Translations under genes and position numbers: made by a program
Shown: piece after piece, positions 35,775-46,461 of the stretch
Position numbering within the stretch: position 1 is the first letter of the stretch
How the letters are laid out: every line of letters starts with the position of its first letter
Origin: Gnetum montanum
Lineage: Eukaryota; Streptophyta; Gnetopsida; Gnetales; Gnetaceae
DNA: 64,000 bases
Assembly: GCA_015680685.1 (NCBI GenBank)
Contig: MNCI01005255.1
Location: 447,678-511,677 of the forward strand
Direction of reading: 5' to 3'
The notes under the pieces: generated by a model
What the model saw: the letters and a program-made list of their open reading frames with translations, nothing else
Told to the model about the DNA's origin: nothing
The model's database searches: none

Positions 35775-35792
35775 TCCTTGGCAACAGCATGA
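35775..35792 (-). other. Primer binding site of Ath-2, degenerate
   Basis: The minus strand one base after the LTR reads TCATGCTGTTGCCAAGGA. It agrees at 12 of 18 places with TGGCGCCGTTGCCGGGGA, the plant Ty3 primer site usually attributed to tRNA-Asp (recalled from general knowledge). The spacing from the LTR is the same as in Ath-3. Confidence 0.6.
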
Positions 35793-35793
35793 A

Positions 35794-36614
35794 TGATGAG
35801 TGGCGAATACCCCTACACTCAATCATACAAATCACTAAGTGTTCATGCATAATTCAATTGAATTCCATTAACACTTTGTCTTCCAATACACTACCCTCTA
35901 TGAAGTGAACTTAACCTAATAATCATTTGTTGTCTTCCAAATTACACTTGTGATATGCAAAGGTATGGTTAAGTGTAATTGAGGTATATCATTTTTATTA
36001 TTTTTATCTTTTATGTTTTAGGTGCTTAAAATAAAGGATGAAAGGAATGAAGTAATTTAATTACTAATTTAATTTAACTAACTAATTAATGTCTAACTAA
36101 TCCTAACATAAGCATCTAGTCCCACTTTCTGTACACATCCTGAACACGTATAACGTTGCTGAGTTATCAAATGTTAAGCATTCCTGGGATTACCAAGCAT
36201 CATGTGCATGCTCGAAGTGGTTGCACTTATGTTCTTACTTAATTGCTATCGAATATAGCTTAATTTACCTTAATTACTTAAAACATTAAAGGAAATTTCA
36301 TAAAACATTGAATGCATGAAGAAAATATTTAATCTAGTTAAAGTGCTGCAAGGTCTATTTGAGAGCTCATCTTCATTACTACACACACTATCATGCTCAG
36401 GTAAAATAGTGCTCAAATAAATATTTTTACACTCAATGACTTCTATTGTGGGAACTTTGGAAAACATTCTAACTCTGGGAAACAAAAACTATAAGAGCTC
36501 TGCTACACTATGATAAAGACTCCCAAACCATGTGCCCAAGTGTTATATTTATAGGTCAGCACACATATTGTGATATCAAATATCTGACAATACTTCTTGC
36601 TCCTTGATATTAGG
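35794..36614 (-). repeat. 5' LTR of Ath-2, inner part
   Basis: In plus coordinates it begins TGATGAGTGG (the LTR end TCATCA on the minus strand) and is interrupted at 36614 by Ath-3. It continues at 46418. It includes the TATA box (revcomp near 36540-36550, CCTATAAATATAACAC) and matches the truncated 3' LTR. Confidence 0.8.
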
Positions 36615-37416
36615 TGATGAGTGGTGAGGTATCCCTACACTCAACCATATGAATACGAGCATTTCACACATGATCTGGTCGAACTCTGCAGATAGACTAG
36701 TAGTGGTATATAAACGGTACTCGTAGATCATAGTTCGTTGTCTTCCCACCTAGACTAGTATTAGCTTTGTCATGTCTGGTTTAGTCTAGAGTGAGGTAAA
36801 GGATGTGTTCCTAACTAATGCTACTCCTAGGTATGATGGTAAATAATGTCAACTAAGCTAGGAGAGAGAATGGGAGAAAATCTAAACTAGCCTACGTGCA
36901 ATGAGCATCCATTCCTTAATCATCCATACACATCTTGGACCTCGTGCATGACTACCACTGGGATTACCAAGCATATGGCCTAGGTACGCTACTAGGTTAC
37001 TAAGTAGTCACACTTAAATGTTCATGATTAAGTCGTATCCATTCCACGTTACTAGGGATAATGGTAGAGAGATATTGACTAAGAAAGTAGTAAATAACAA
37101 TGATAAATAAATAAATAAATAAGCTAAGTGGATGCTACAATGATGAAGTAATATTGATCTTTATTACCTATCATATGCATGTCCAAGTATGTCACAATCG
37201 AATAAGGATATCATATAATTACAATCATCACACTGTGGGCATGCACTAGGAGAAAGGGGTTGAGAGGAAAACTACTAAAAACTAAAAGCTTAAAAACTCC
37301 CAAAAAATGCCTACCAGATCTACCTACCTCTTATTTATAGATGATGAGACATGCTACAATATCATGTACGTGATATCATGGGTGTGATATTGTAGTCAAC
37401 AATTCATGATTCATCA
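36615..37416 (-). repeat. 3' LTR of Ath-3 (802 bp)
   Basis: It pairs with 45563-46417 along its whole length with obvious similarity; the middle is very alike (for example CCTAACTAATGCTACTCCTA in both). Minus-strand ends are TGATGAATCATG and CCACTCATCA. TATA box CTATAAATAAGAGG (revcomp near 37328-37341). The U3 has GATATC words at 37356-37395, fewer than in the 5' LTR. Confidence 0.9.
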
Positions 37417-37432
37417 TACCCCCACGACTGAA
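37417..37432 (-). other. Polypurine tract of Ath-3
   Basis: The minus strand reads TTCAGTCGTGGGGGTA followed at once by the LTR start TGATGAATC. Confidence 0.8.
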
Positions 37433-37479
37433 TGAAAACTTGTCCTTGCGTTAAATTGAGAACAAGCCCCATTGATTAC

Positions 37480-40400
37480 TGTTGGCACATTTGGCCATTC
37501 CATGGAACAGTTGGAATATTTTATTAAAAATTGGAAGAATCTATAGTTGTAAATTTAGAAGTAAATTACAGCTTTAGTGTTGAGGGTTGATGGGTGTTTT
37601 TGGAGGATTAATCCACTAGTAAATAATTTGATGTTGAAGCCTTCTAGATACAAAATGAAAGTGCTAGATTATTCCTTTATTAAAGATTGGAAGATAGTAC
37701 TATAGCAAGGAAGGAATTATATTATTTACATGAAAAGCACTATGTTGAAGATCCCGGTTGTTAAGCTCAATTGTATCCTTTGGCCTTAAGATAACATTTG
37801 AAACTCCTTGCAAATCAGAAAATAAAAAAAAAATCAGCAGCACCTCCATCGTCCTAAAGATTATACAGCAATGAGAGTGGAGGAAAAGGAGACTACAGTT
37901 GGACTAACATCCTAACACCGTATACTTGCTAATCGCAGCAATGGCGGGGAAGCAAACACTATACAAATAAAGATAATATCAGTGGAGGTGCAAATGTAGG
38001 CGAAGGTGAAGGAAAATCACAATGTTCCTGGAAAATCATGCCGCAGTAAATATTCAAAACTGCCCACCACGCGATATTCATCTTGGCACAGACGGGCACC
38101 GTGAAAACTGCCATCAAGATGGGCATAACCAAGTCCCTGGGGCATGAAACATGTTTGCCATAAACGTAGGGATATTTAAAAAAAATCAAAACCCTCTTCC
38201 ACACAATATACGGAGAAAGGAGTCACATTTTGTTGGAGCCCCGATTTTATTTTTAAGTTTTGCAGGCTGTAGCGGTTTCAGTTGTGCGGGCTGCAACGGT
38301 TCTGAAGGTTCCTGCGGTTTTGCCAGATGCAGATCCACAATACATTCACCCCTGGTTCTGCGATCAATGACAATGGTGGTGATGATTCAAAAAAAATTTA
38401 AAAAAATGCAGGAAGCCCTAAGCAAATTTGGGACAAAACAAAAATCCCAGGCAACTGAAAACCCTCTGTTTAGAACCATATGTTCAGCACATCGTTTTTC
38501 AAGAAAAATCCTTCTCCTCCTGCAACTGAACACCACACCACATGACAACGATGCTAGATGCAGCGGCAGGGCCTTCTCTCGTGGTGGCAGTTGGTTACAA
38601 TTTTGGAGGGCCTTATTGTGCGATGGCAATTCAAACATACAGTTTTGGTTGAAACAGCACTTTGGATCTTGGCTAGAACATGTGTCGGTTCCTACAAGTT
38701 TTGTGCAGAGATAAGAGAAAGGAGAAAACGAACCAGCCAATTACGCCTGCTGTTCTGGAACTGTTGCTGATTATCTGCGTGATTTACCAGGGAAGACGAA
38801 GAAAAATTATTTTTAGGCATTAACTCTGCCGCTTTCACTCACATTTATACCAAGATGTATGTAAAATTATCTTATTACTATCACTCATTTATAACTTTAC
38901 GAAAGCATCGGGTGGTTAAAATATCTAACAAATTAATCAACATATATACATATATATAGATATAATAACCATTAATGAAGTACCTATAAAAACTTGCCTT
39001 TCATTATCCCAAGTCTTAAAATATTATTTTTTTAAAACATTATTATATATATATAAGTTACTACTCATAAAATATTTGCAATATTGATGTTAAAATATTT
39101 ATTTGTAATATCACATTACATTTAATATAATATTTACAAATATTAATGTTAGCATAAATTTCTCCTAATTCTATGTATAACTTCCTAACTCCCTAACTAC
39201 ATAACTTCCTCCTAACTTGTTGGGCAAGTAATCTCCTAATTGGTTGGCTAAGTTACTTGGGAGAGAAGTTAGGTAAGATATTTTTGAATATGTAACTTTC
39301 GTACCTACCTTTAAATACTATAAAAAGGCTTTAGGGGTCAAGAAAAAAAAAACTTTTGGGAAGTCTCATACATCACACTTTTGGAGATCACACTTTGGAA
39401 GGCTACTAGTTAGCATTTGGGCTCTCACTTGAAGACACACTTTGGGTCCTGAGAAGAGCATTTGTAAAGAAGATTTGTAAAGAAGATTGCTTGTAAGATG
39501 GCTTGCTAAAGAAAAGATTTCAGCCTCTTTTTCATAGTCCTATTAGTTATGTTTTATTTTTGTTTTGTTTAAATTACTTAGCTAGTGGTTTAGATAGTAT
39601 CATCCTTGGCAAGTAATTTTGGGATTTTTAGATTGCTCTTACTGTTCTTGTTGCCCGATAGAAATTTCTATTAAAATTTTGCCATAGAAGCGCTTGTGTT
39701 TAAAAGCCTTAAGAGCATTTTAGTAGTAAATTTCATTATTGTGCAACGTGTGGGAACTGCTATTGGGATTGTTGTAAGAGAGCCTCTGTTTGTAGTCACG
39801 CCGTTGAACAATTCAGTAGTCGAGAGGGTTCAGAAAATCTTTGGTATTTTGATGGGACCAGAATAGCTTCTTTTTATCTTTAAAGTGAATTCTCGTGGTA
39901 TTTCAATCAGAAATTGTCAAGTCTTTTAAAGGTTCTGTTTGAATGCAATCGTTGACATCTATTATCTAGTCAAAATGGAGTCTCGTACGTGGTAGTTTAC
40001 GCAGCAATTTTTGGTAGCATAATAGGATTGTCTTGAAGATATTGCTTGTTTGAGCCTTGGAAGTTTGAACAATTCGTAGATATTGAATTTGGGATAGCTT
40101 TATTGCGAAGTGTTTACTCGTGTCATTTTACCTTGTTTAAATATTTGAGGTCTACACAAATCTGCTTTCCTTTCTTTTTTATCTATTTCCATCGAATCTT
40201 GCTCTATTTCTAGTTTTCTTGTGGAACTATCTCTTTCTCTAGGGAAAATTAGGAGTAGATTTGAGGAGTTGTGCTCAAATGTTTTTACAAAATTTTATTT
40301 GTTACAAGTAGGTATTATAAGGACCGCATAGACTAGGCAGTTGAACAAAATAGGAAACTTTCAACAACTCACAGTACTTGGCAAAGTTGGCTGAATCTCT

Positions 40401-40604
40401 TTAAAGTAAGTCATTTGTAGTTTACTTACAACGCAATCGTTACATTTCACACAACCGCACGCCGCAACAGCACATACACATACTCACATTAACTATTGAG
40501 TTTATTTGGGGGTATCTAGGCCTTGGTGTTGCTAGAGACCAGCAAACACCTAAATCCTGTTCGAGGACACTCGTTGGCGGTCGTGTCCCAAACGGTCGCC
40601 AACA
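37480..40604 (+). mobile_element. LTR-C: 3.1 kb solo-LTR-like insertion in Ath-3
   Basis: It begins TGTTGGC and ends GCCAACA, inverted ends of seven bases, and is flanked by a perfect five-base duplication ATTAC (37475-37479 and 40605-40609). Removing it joins Ath-3 sequence that is contiguous in Ath-2 (compare 27480-27560). A TATA box at 39318 gives a plus direction. No pair of internal direct repeats was seen, so a solo LTR is the simplest reading; a compact non-autonomous element is possible. A distinct, more GC-balanced island at about 37830-38800 holds a 187-codon open frame (38151-38714) that resembles nothing I know. A 23-base stretch near its end is identical to one in element D. Confidence 0.75.
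39318..39328 (+). promoter_or_regulatory. TATA box of LTR-C
   Basis: CTATAAAAAGG lies about 1.84 kb after the LTR-C start and 1.28 kb before its end, which would make a long U3 and a long R-U5. It is a textbook-like plant TATA sequence. Confidence 0.55.
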
Positions 40605-40719
40605 ATTACACAGTGGATAGGTATGGGATTATTGACTGATGAGAATGGGTTCATGCCACATTTTGGAATTAGAAAAAAATTGAGACACAACACGGAGAAT
40701 GCAAGAGAAAATCCTATAG

Positions 40720-41505
40720 CTACAAAACTGGTGGAACTCATGTAGTTCCTAGTGGTGGTGGCTCCTCCATCGGTGCTTTTCCTTTGTCTTGTGCTCCAAG
40801 TCTTGGGACTTGATGGCATTGAAGTATGGCCTAGATTTTCTTCTCTTGTAAGGCCTTGAGTGACTTGGCATGTGTTTGAGTTTGCACTTGTGCCATAGAG
40901 GCATCCCAGTCAGCCTTCTCTTTTTCTTCCACCACCCTTTTATTCTCTGTCAATAGTTTATTAAGTTGCTCAATTCTGAAAGTGTCCAACTAGATCTAAG
41001 CAACCTTTGGCCCTATATTTGGAAGGTTTAATACTTCCTAAATGGCTTGAATAGAGAAATCAATAGTCACTCCACAAATGTTAACTGTGGTACCTTCCTC
41101 TTTGTTGTGCCAAAATTGGTACTTTTCCCCTAAGTACCAAGCACCGCTTTTAGAAAGGGTAGGCCACAATGGGGATCCTTTGAGGTGATCCCTAATGGCC
41201 TCTAGAGAAAATTCTAAGAAAATTCCAAAGTTTAATTCCATGATTATTGTAATTAATATGGACCTTTCATGGATGGCTTGAACACAATCCTAGGGCCATG
41301 TGAGATGTCATCCCTGTTCAGACACTACAGTAGCTCCTCCTTCCTCCTGCCTTGACTGTACAATGGCTGGGTCTTCTTGGTGGATACTAAATGATTTTTC
41401 CACCTTCTCTGCATGTTGTTCAGCAAGAACTTGTCCTTTACCTCTCCTAGGTCACTTGATCACACCTTGAGTAGGACCTTCCTGTTGTCCACATTTCGAG
41501 GTCAT
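40720..41505 (-). pseudogene. Short aORF of Ath-3, broken
   Basis: On the minus strand ATG 41505 follows the acceptor-like GTGATTGTAG. One frame of 262 codons to the stop at 40720-40722 is broken by several stops. An N-terminal basic/Glu-rich part is followed by MELNFGIFLE, PLWPTLSKSG, AWYLGEKYQFW and VTIDFSIQAI-EVLNLPNIG. These align with residues about 95-185 of the Ath-1 aORF at the same spacing. Then comes a short coiled-coil stretch (IEQLNKLLTENKRVVEEKEK) and a Pro-rich end (APMEEPPPLG). The long coiled-coil body of Ath-1 is absent. I do not recognise a named family. Conservation of the domain in two elements argues for a real protein. Confidence 0.7.
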
Positions 41506-43828
41506 CTACAATCACACGGGACCAATCATTAGTAAGGTTGTTACCAAAGTTAGGTTATACCTTACTGCTTACCTTAATTATTTTTCTTTATCTCTATGTG
41601 ACATTACTTATTAGGAGAAAATTTCCCCAAAAGATTATAGTATTGAATCCTCTTTGCTTAGGTGGTTTCCAAATCTAGTTTCCCAGTATAACTAAGGAGA
41701 TGAAATTGTTTGGTGCATTTATTCTTAATTTTATAACTAATTACCCTTAGTAATTTCTTTCAGGTGATGATGAATTTCAAAAAATTTATGTGCTATTCAG
41801 CATGTGCCCATCCCCCATGACTAAGCTGAACACTCTGGGTTCAAGTAGGTTCAAACGAAATGAAAATCAGAGTACCAACAAGTGAGTTATGGATATGAAA
41901 GCAAAAGACGGGCAATTGCGAGTTATAGAGAGAAATTTCAAAAACTTCCACCAGATTAAATAGTTGCAAATGATGTTGATTAGTATAGGGGGGTTGTGTG
42001 TATATATATTTTTTGGACATGATATCGCATCGACCACGATATCACGTACGCAATATCATGGCCTATAGAAGTTAGGGCACTTTATAGAATGTAGCAAATT
42101 TTTAATATTTTTTTGAAATTAAAAAATGTAAACTAAGTACATATAGATGAGTGTTAAAGGGTTCTAGGGTAATTCAACTAGTTCTGAAGGCAAAAAAATT
42201 ATGATGGTGTGGAATTTATCAATAAGGACCTTGGATGGTGATGAGGAGAAAAAGCCTATGTGATGGTTCATAAGAATGTTTGAATTGGAGGGATAGTAAT
42301 AAAGGAAAGAATATCATTGAAAATACACTGAAGGTAATAGATGGTTTGTGGAAGATGTGTTATTAGTGCAAATTACAAAAAATTCTGCAAGTAGGTCCTC
42401 CCCAAAGCAAGATCCAACCTATAATGCCCTTGCATAACCACACTTAAAAGTGTCTGTGGGTACTAGAAGGGTTAAATGTAATCCACACTTGTTCCATAAA
42501 ACACACACATGTAAGTATCACCAGAATGAGGTAAAAATTCTATGCTACATAAGACATGAGCTACAATTACATGAACAGTGAGATGAGACAAGGTATAGAA
42601 GGGATTCTAGAGATTGGGACATGAGGTAACTGACCCAGGGCACATTGAATCTTGTATGTAAAGCATAATTAATGTGTCATTAACCCATCATTGCAAGATC
42701 AAGACCAAGTCCATTCCTTTGATCAGTGACACTACATTGTTTCATCCCATGATGAGCGACTATGAGAGTACCATAACAACAAGGCGTATGATCACTTGGA
42801 ATTTTGTTCAAGGGAGGAGTGATTTTTATTTTGTGGCACTTTCTTTGTTTTTTTTTCAATTGCTGATTCCAGAGAAGTTGCCAACCCTCAAGCATGGGTA
42901 CATGTCTTTCTAGTGGGACACCCTAGAATAGCATTGGATTTTTTAGTGCCTTTTGATTACTCTTACTCCCATTTTGCATTAGATATACAAGGATCTTAGT
43001 ATAACCACGTTGCATGATAACTCTCAAAAACGTCACCAAAGAGAATCTGTAAATTCCCTTGATGTCATACCCTAATCATTCCCTCTTGGTCCATCATTCT
43101 TCATTCTAGGTATGTTGAACACAAAATTAATTTTAAGAGTTTATAATGTCAAGAATTTCACTCTACCCTCGAACAGAACCTCTTATTTGTAGAGTAGATG
43201 GGTGGGTGTAATGGGCTTACTATCCAAATAATTAATCCCTCAAGACTCGATAACATAGAACACACCTCAACCAATGAGCCACATGAGTGTTTTATTCATA
43301 AATGAGATTACTTATAAAAATATAACAAGGAAAAGAGACAAAAAGATAAAACAAGAAATTAAAAAATGAAAAACTAGAAAACAAAAAATTGTAAAATTAA
43401 AGAAAATGAAAAATATTTGTTAATCCTGCTTGTTATTAAAATGGGGAATATCACCCATAACTAAATGGTTGAGCATGGTAAGGATTAATAAACGAAAGAT
43501 GAAGATCCTTGCATGTTGGAAATATCGAAACTTGGTCATACCTACCCCATTAGGGTTCACACACCTAATTATAGTAACTGTAGTGGGGCAATTTATAAGA
43601 TGTAATTCCCAGGTAAAGAGTTGACCCACTATGATACTTGAGACTGTAAGATGGTCTGCAAGAATTGAAATGTTTCCCTCCATGGATATATTCATTGGGC
43701 AATATGGTTATCAAAGTGTTAATTGATGGCCTTGACGAAGTGTCACGAGGCATAAGATTCAAGGAGAAGGATGCACCATAGTGTTGGACTTGTGCTGAGT
43801 TGGAGAATGCAATGGCCTTGGAACTATG
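41506..43828 (-). other. Ath-3 region between gag and aORF; pol absent
   Basis: There is no pol coding remnant. Soon after the gag end the minus strand shows a T-rich run (revcomp of 43320-43430) like that after the Ath-1 and Ath-2 integrases, so gag appears joined to the post-integrase region. Wording near 42400 (GTCCTCCCCAAAG) matches Ath-2 near 28336. A G-tract AGTCATGGGGG lies near 41810. Confidence 0.6.
41995..42060 (-). promoter_or_regulatory. Internal GATATC motif plus TATA-like box in Ath-3
   Basis: The stretch 42037-42059 is 21 of 23 bases identical to 46311-46333 in the U3 of the 5' LTR (CGATATCA-GTACGCAATATC). On the minus strand it is followed by AATATATATACAC (42010-41997), and in the U3 by TATAAATAAGAGG at similar distance. 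The aORF ATG is about 490 bases downstream. This parallels the Ath-1 arrangement. Promoter function is inferred. Confidence 0.5.
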
Positions 43829-45421
43829 TTATCCCTTCCTACGGTCATATCTAAAAAAGGGACGTCTTTGATGTTGAGGACATCTCTCATTACTATTAGC
43901 AATAGTAGCATAAGTAACATTTGTGGGTTGTTGTTGTGGTGCAGACACTTCTAGAACAAATGGTGGTGATGTAGAAGGAGAGAAAGGATGAGAATGTTGA
44001 AAATTAGGAGAAGTGTAAGGTGCACAAGGCGGTGGTTCTGTTGGGGACATGGGCTGATAGTATTGAGGAGAATAATAATGTGGCAAGATAGAGTATGTTG
44101 ACCCATTTTGGAGAACAGGATGTTAAACTTGATAAGCTTTTGGATTTGGATGATATGAAGGGTGTCTCCAGTTTAGGGATGGCTTCCCCCACGACTGGGA
44201 TTGTTGCCACTGTGATCGAACATAGTATCTCTGTATGAACTCTAGGTGTAACGTGCTTTCCCAATGCTCATATAAATGTAACAAGATTGGGCATTGGCCC
44301 TTGGGGTGATTGTACAGGAAAGTGTTGCATTCATATGTATGATTGGCAATTAAGCTCTTATTTTCCTCATCCCTTGTTTCCAATTGTCTAATGATATTTT
44401 GTCCTACTTCTCAAGTTGTCAAAACTCAATCTCCAATAATATTGATATATTCTCCACACTTTTTATGAGTCCATTCCAACATCTTATTGATCTTTGCCTT
44501 AACTTCCTCTAATGATTGTTGTATTGGCAAAGATGATTCTTCCTCCTTAAGATAGGTTGATTTCTCCTTTTTGTGATTATGGACCTCTGTTAAGTTGAGA
44601 TTTTGGTCCTGTTGATGTTTTTCAACACTCTCCCATCTAGCCATTTCTCCTTCTTCTTTTGCTACCCACTTAATAAGCTCCTAGAATTGATGGGTTTGTA
44701 GTTTGTATAGTTGACCTTCGGCATACATCCCTAGGGTTTCTCTTGTTTCATCATGAAGTCCATCAATGATATGTTACATTAGCCTTTCCTCAGAGAACTC
44801 ATGGCCTGGACAATTGTTTAATAGTGCATAATATCTTTCTAAGGCCATGTCTAAGGGTTCATGTTGTGCTTATTTCCACTCTTGCATTTGTTTCCTTAAG
44901 GCTGATACTCTTGCGTAGGTTTGATATCTTTCATTAAATAGTTCTACCATTATTGGCCAACATCGTATTGAATTTGGTTCTAACGATATATACCATACTT
45001 TTGCTTGGCCAATGAGTGTCATAGGAAACAGCTTGAGTTTTTTCCAACCATTATCAATGTTGTTCCATGCACAAGAATCGTAGAAGGATTGTAAATGTTA
45101 TTGTGGATCTAAGTCATAGCCTCCTAAGAAATTGGGAAAGTTGTTTAAATTGAGCCTGGGTAGGTGGCTCTCTTTACGATGCCAAAGGGAGATTCAAACA
45201 GCCTCTTGTATGTGCATTAGGCTTGTACTAGCTAGTAAGGGTTCATCATCATCAAGTAAGTTATGCTTCTGTGTGTTGGGATGATGCTACCTTTGTTTAT
45301 GTTTATAAAAAACTCCCACCTCAGATTGCGCACTCCAATCTTTATTGTCCTATAATTCATTGGTTCTCCAATGAATTACCTCACTAGATGTGGTGTTATT
45401 GTAGTCTTGTAGGAGAGGCAT
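43829..45421 (-). pseudogene. Ath-3 gag, single frame with stops
   Basis: ATG 45421 opens MPLLQDYNNTTSSEVIHWRT, and the frame runs 531 codons to the stop at 43829 without a frameshift. About ten stops interrupt it, nearly all at former Gln or Trp codons. Seen: SLMHIQEAV near residue 55, the gag core with LKLFPMTLIGQAKVWYISLE and LFNERYQTYARVSALRKQM (residues about 110-175), a Glu/Lys-rich coiled coil (about 265-330), and a Pro/Tyr/Ser-rich tail with YYSPQYYQPMSPTEPPP ending RYDRRKG. No CCHC zinc knuckle is obvious. Gag builds the particle that packages the RNA. Because pol is missing, the element would have relied on partners. Confidence 0.85.
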
Positions 45422-45543
45422 GATTATGAATTTGTGTGTGAATTTATATGTGAATTTTTGTAACTATTTCTTCCTAAAAGATATATCATTAATTCCTATA
45501 CAATGACCTTGTATGATATAACTAATCTAGGTAACTACCACCA

Positions 45544-45561
45544 TCCCTAACAATGGCGCTA
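45544..45561 (-). other. Primer binding site of Ath-3
   Basis: The minus strand one base after the LTR reads TAGCGCCATTGTTAGGGA. Against TGGCGCCGTTGCCGGGGA (recalled plant tRNA-Asp primer site) 13 of 18 positions agree, and all five differences are transitions. Confidence 0.75.
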
Positions 45562-45562
45562 A

Positions 45563-46417
45563 TTATAAGTGGCAAGGTATCCCTGCACTCAATCATACGA
45601 ATACAAGCGTTTCACCCAAGATCTGGTCGAACTCCGCAGACAGACTAGTTGTGGTATCTCGACAGTTACTCATAGATCATAGTTCACTATCTTCCCACCT
45701 AGACTAGTATTAGCTTTGTCATGTATGGTTTAGTCTAGAGTGAGGTGAATGATCTATTCCTAACTAATGCTACTCCTAGGTATGATGGTAAATAATGTTA
45801 ACTAAGCTAGGAGAGAGAATGGGAGAGAATATAAACTAGCCTAAGTGCAATGAGCATCCATTCCTTAATCATCCATACACATCTTGGACCTCGTGCATGA
45901 CTACCACTGGGATTACCAAGCATACGGCCTAGGTATGCTACTAGGTTACTAAGTAGTCACACTTAAATGCTCATGATTAAGTTGTACCCATTCTATGTTA
46001 CTAGGAGATAAGGGTAGAGAGATATTGACTAAGAAAGTAGTAAATAACAATCATAATTAAATAAATAAATAAATAAGCTAAGTGGATGCTGCATTGATGA
46101 AGTAATCTCGATCTTAATTGTCAATCATGTGCATGTTCAAGTATGTCACACTCGAATAAGGATGTCATACAATTATAATCATTACACTGCAAGCATGCAC
46201 TAGGAGAAAAGGGTTGAGAGGAAAACTACTAAAAACTAAAAACTTAAAAACTCCCAAAAATTTCCTACCAAATCTGCCTACCTCTTATTTATAGATAAGG
46301 AGACAGGTTGCGATATCATGTACGCAATATCACATCTAGGCTGTGATATCGTGCATCTGATATCGCATACGTGATATCATGGGTGCGATATCGCAGCCAA
46401 CAATTCATGACTCATCA
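45563..46417 (-). repeat. 5' LTR of Ath-3 (855 bp)
   Basis: Partner of 36615-37416. The U3 part at 46310-46396 has five or six GATATC-type units (CGATATCATGTACG, GTGATATCGTGC, TGATATCGCATACG, TGCGATATCGCAG), more than the 3' LTR, which explains the length difference. TATA box is the revcomp of CCTCTTATTTATAG near 46281-46294. Confidence 0.9.
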
Positions 46418-46461
46418 TCAGGGCTATCCAATATCGAAGCTAGGAAAAATACACTTTATTA
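46418..46461 (-). repeat. 5' LTR of Ath-2, outer 44 bp
   Basis: This short piece matches the outermost part of the Ath-2 3' LTR (27416-27459): CAATATCGAAGCTAGGAAAA against CAATATCAAAGCTAGAAAAA. It is the other side of the Ath-3 insertion. The end TTATTA stands for TCATCA after two C-to-T changes. Confidence 0.75.

Larger units (their letters stand above)
36615..46417 (-). mobile_element. Ath-3: pol-less Athila-like element inserted in the Ath-2 LTR
   Basis: The element has two LTRs (45563-46417 and 36615-37416), a primer site, gag, a post-integrase type region, a short aORF, an inserted LTR-C, and a polypurine tract. The flanks TTAGG (36610-36614) and TCAGG (46418-46422) are a five-base target duplication with one transition. 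Both flanks are Ath-2 LTR sequence. No RT, RNase H or integrase remnant is present between gag (ending 43829) and the aORF (starting 41505). Confidence 0.85.
26970..46461 (-). mobile_element. Ath-2: Athila-like element, interrupted by Ath-3
   Basis: Reading on the minus strand: outer 5' LTR piece (46461-46418), the inserted Ath-3, the rest of the 5' LTR (36614-35794), primer site, gag, protease, RT, RNase H, integrase, post-integrase region, polypurine tract and a truncated 3' LTR (27459-26970). Without Ath-3 the element would be about 9.7 kb. The LTR pieces on both sides of Ath-3 join cleanly when compared with the 3' LTR (GATATTAG followed by CAATATC-AAGCTAG). Confidence 0.8.

Noticed and set aside
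37959-38204. Minus-strand 81-codon hydrophobic frame as a membrane protein fragment
   Set aside because: Short, no family recognised, overlaps the plus-strand frame and lies in LTR-C.
38151-38714. 187-codon frame as a host gene
   Set aside because: No recognisable domain, overlapping minus-strand frames of similar length (38387-38740), and location inside an LTR-like unit with its own target duplication. Kept only as a finding.
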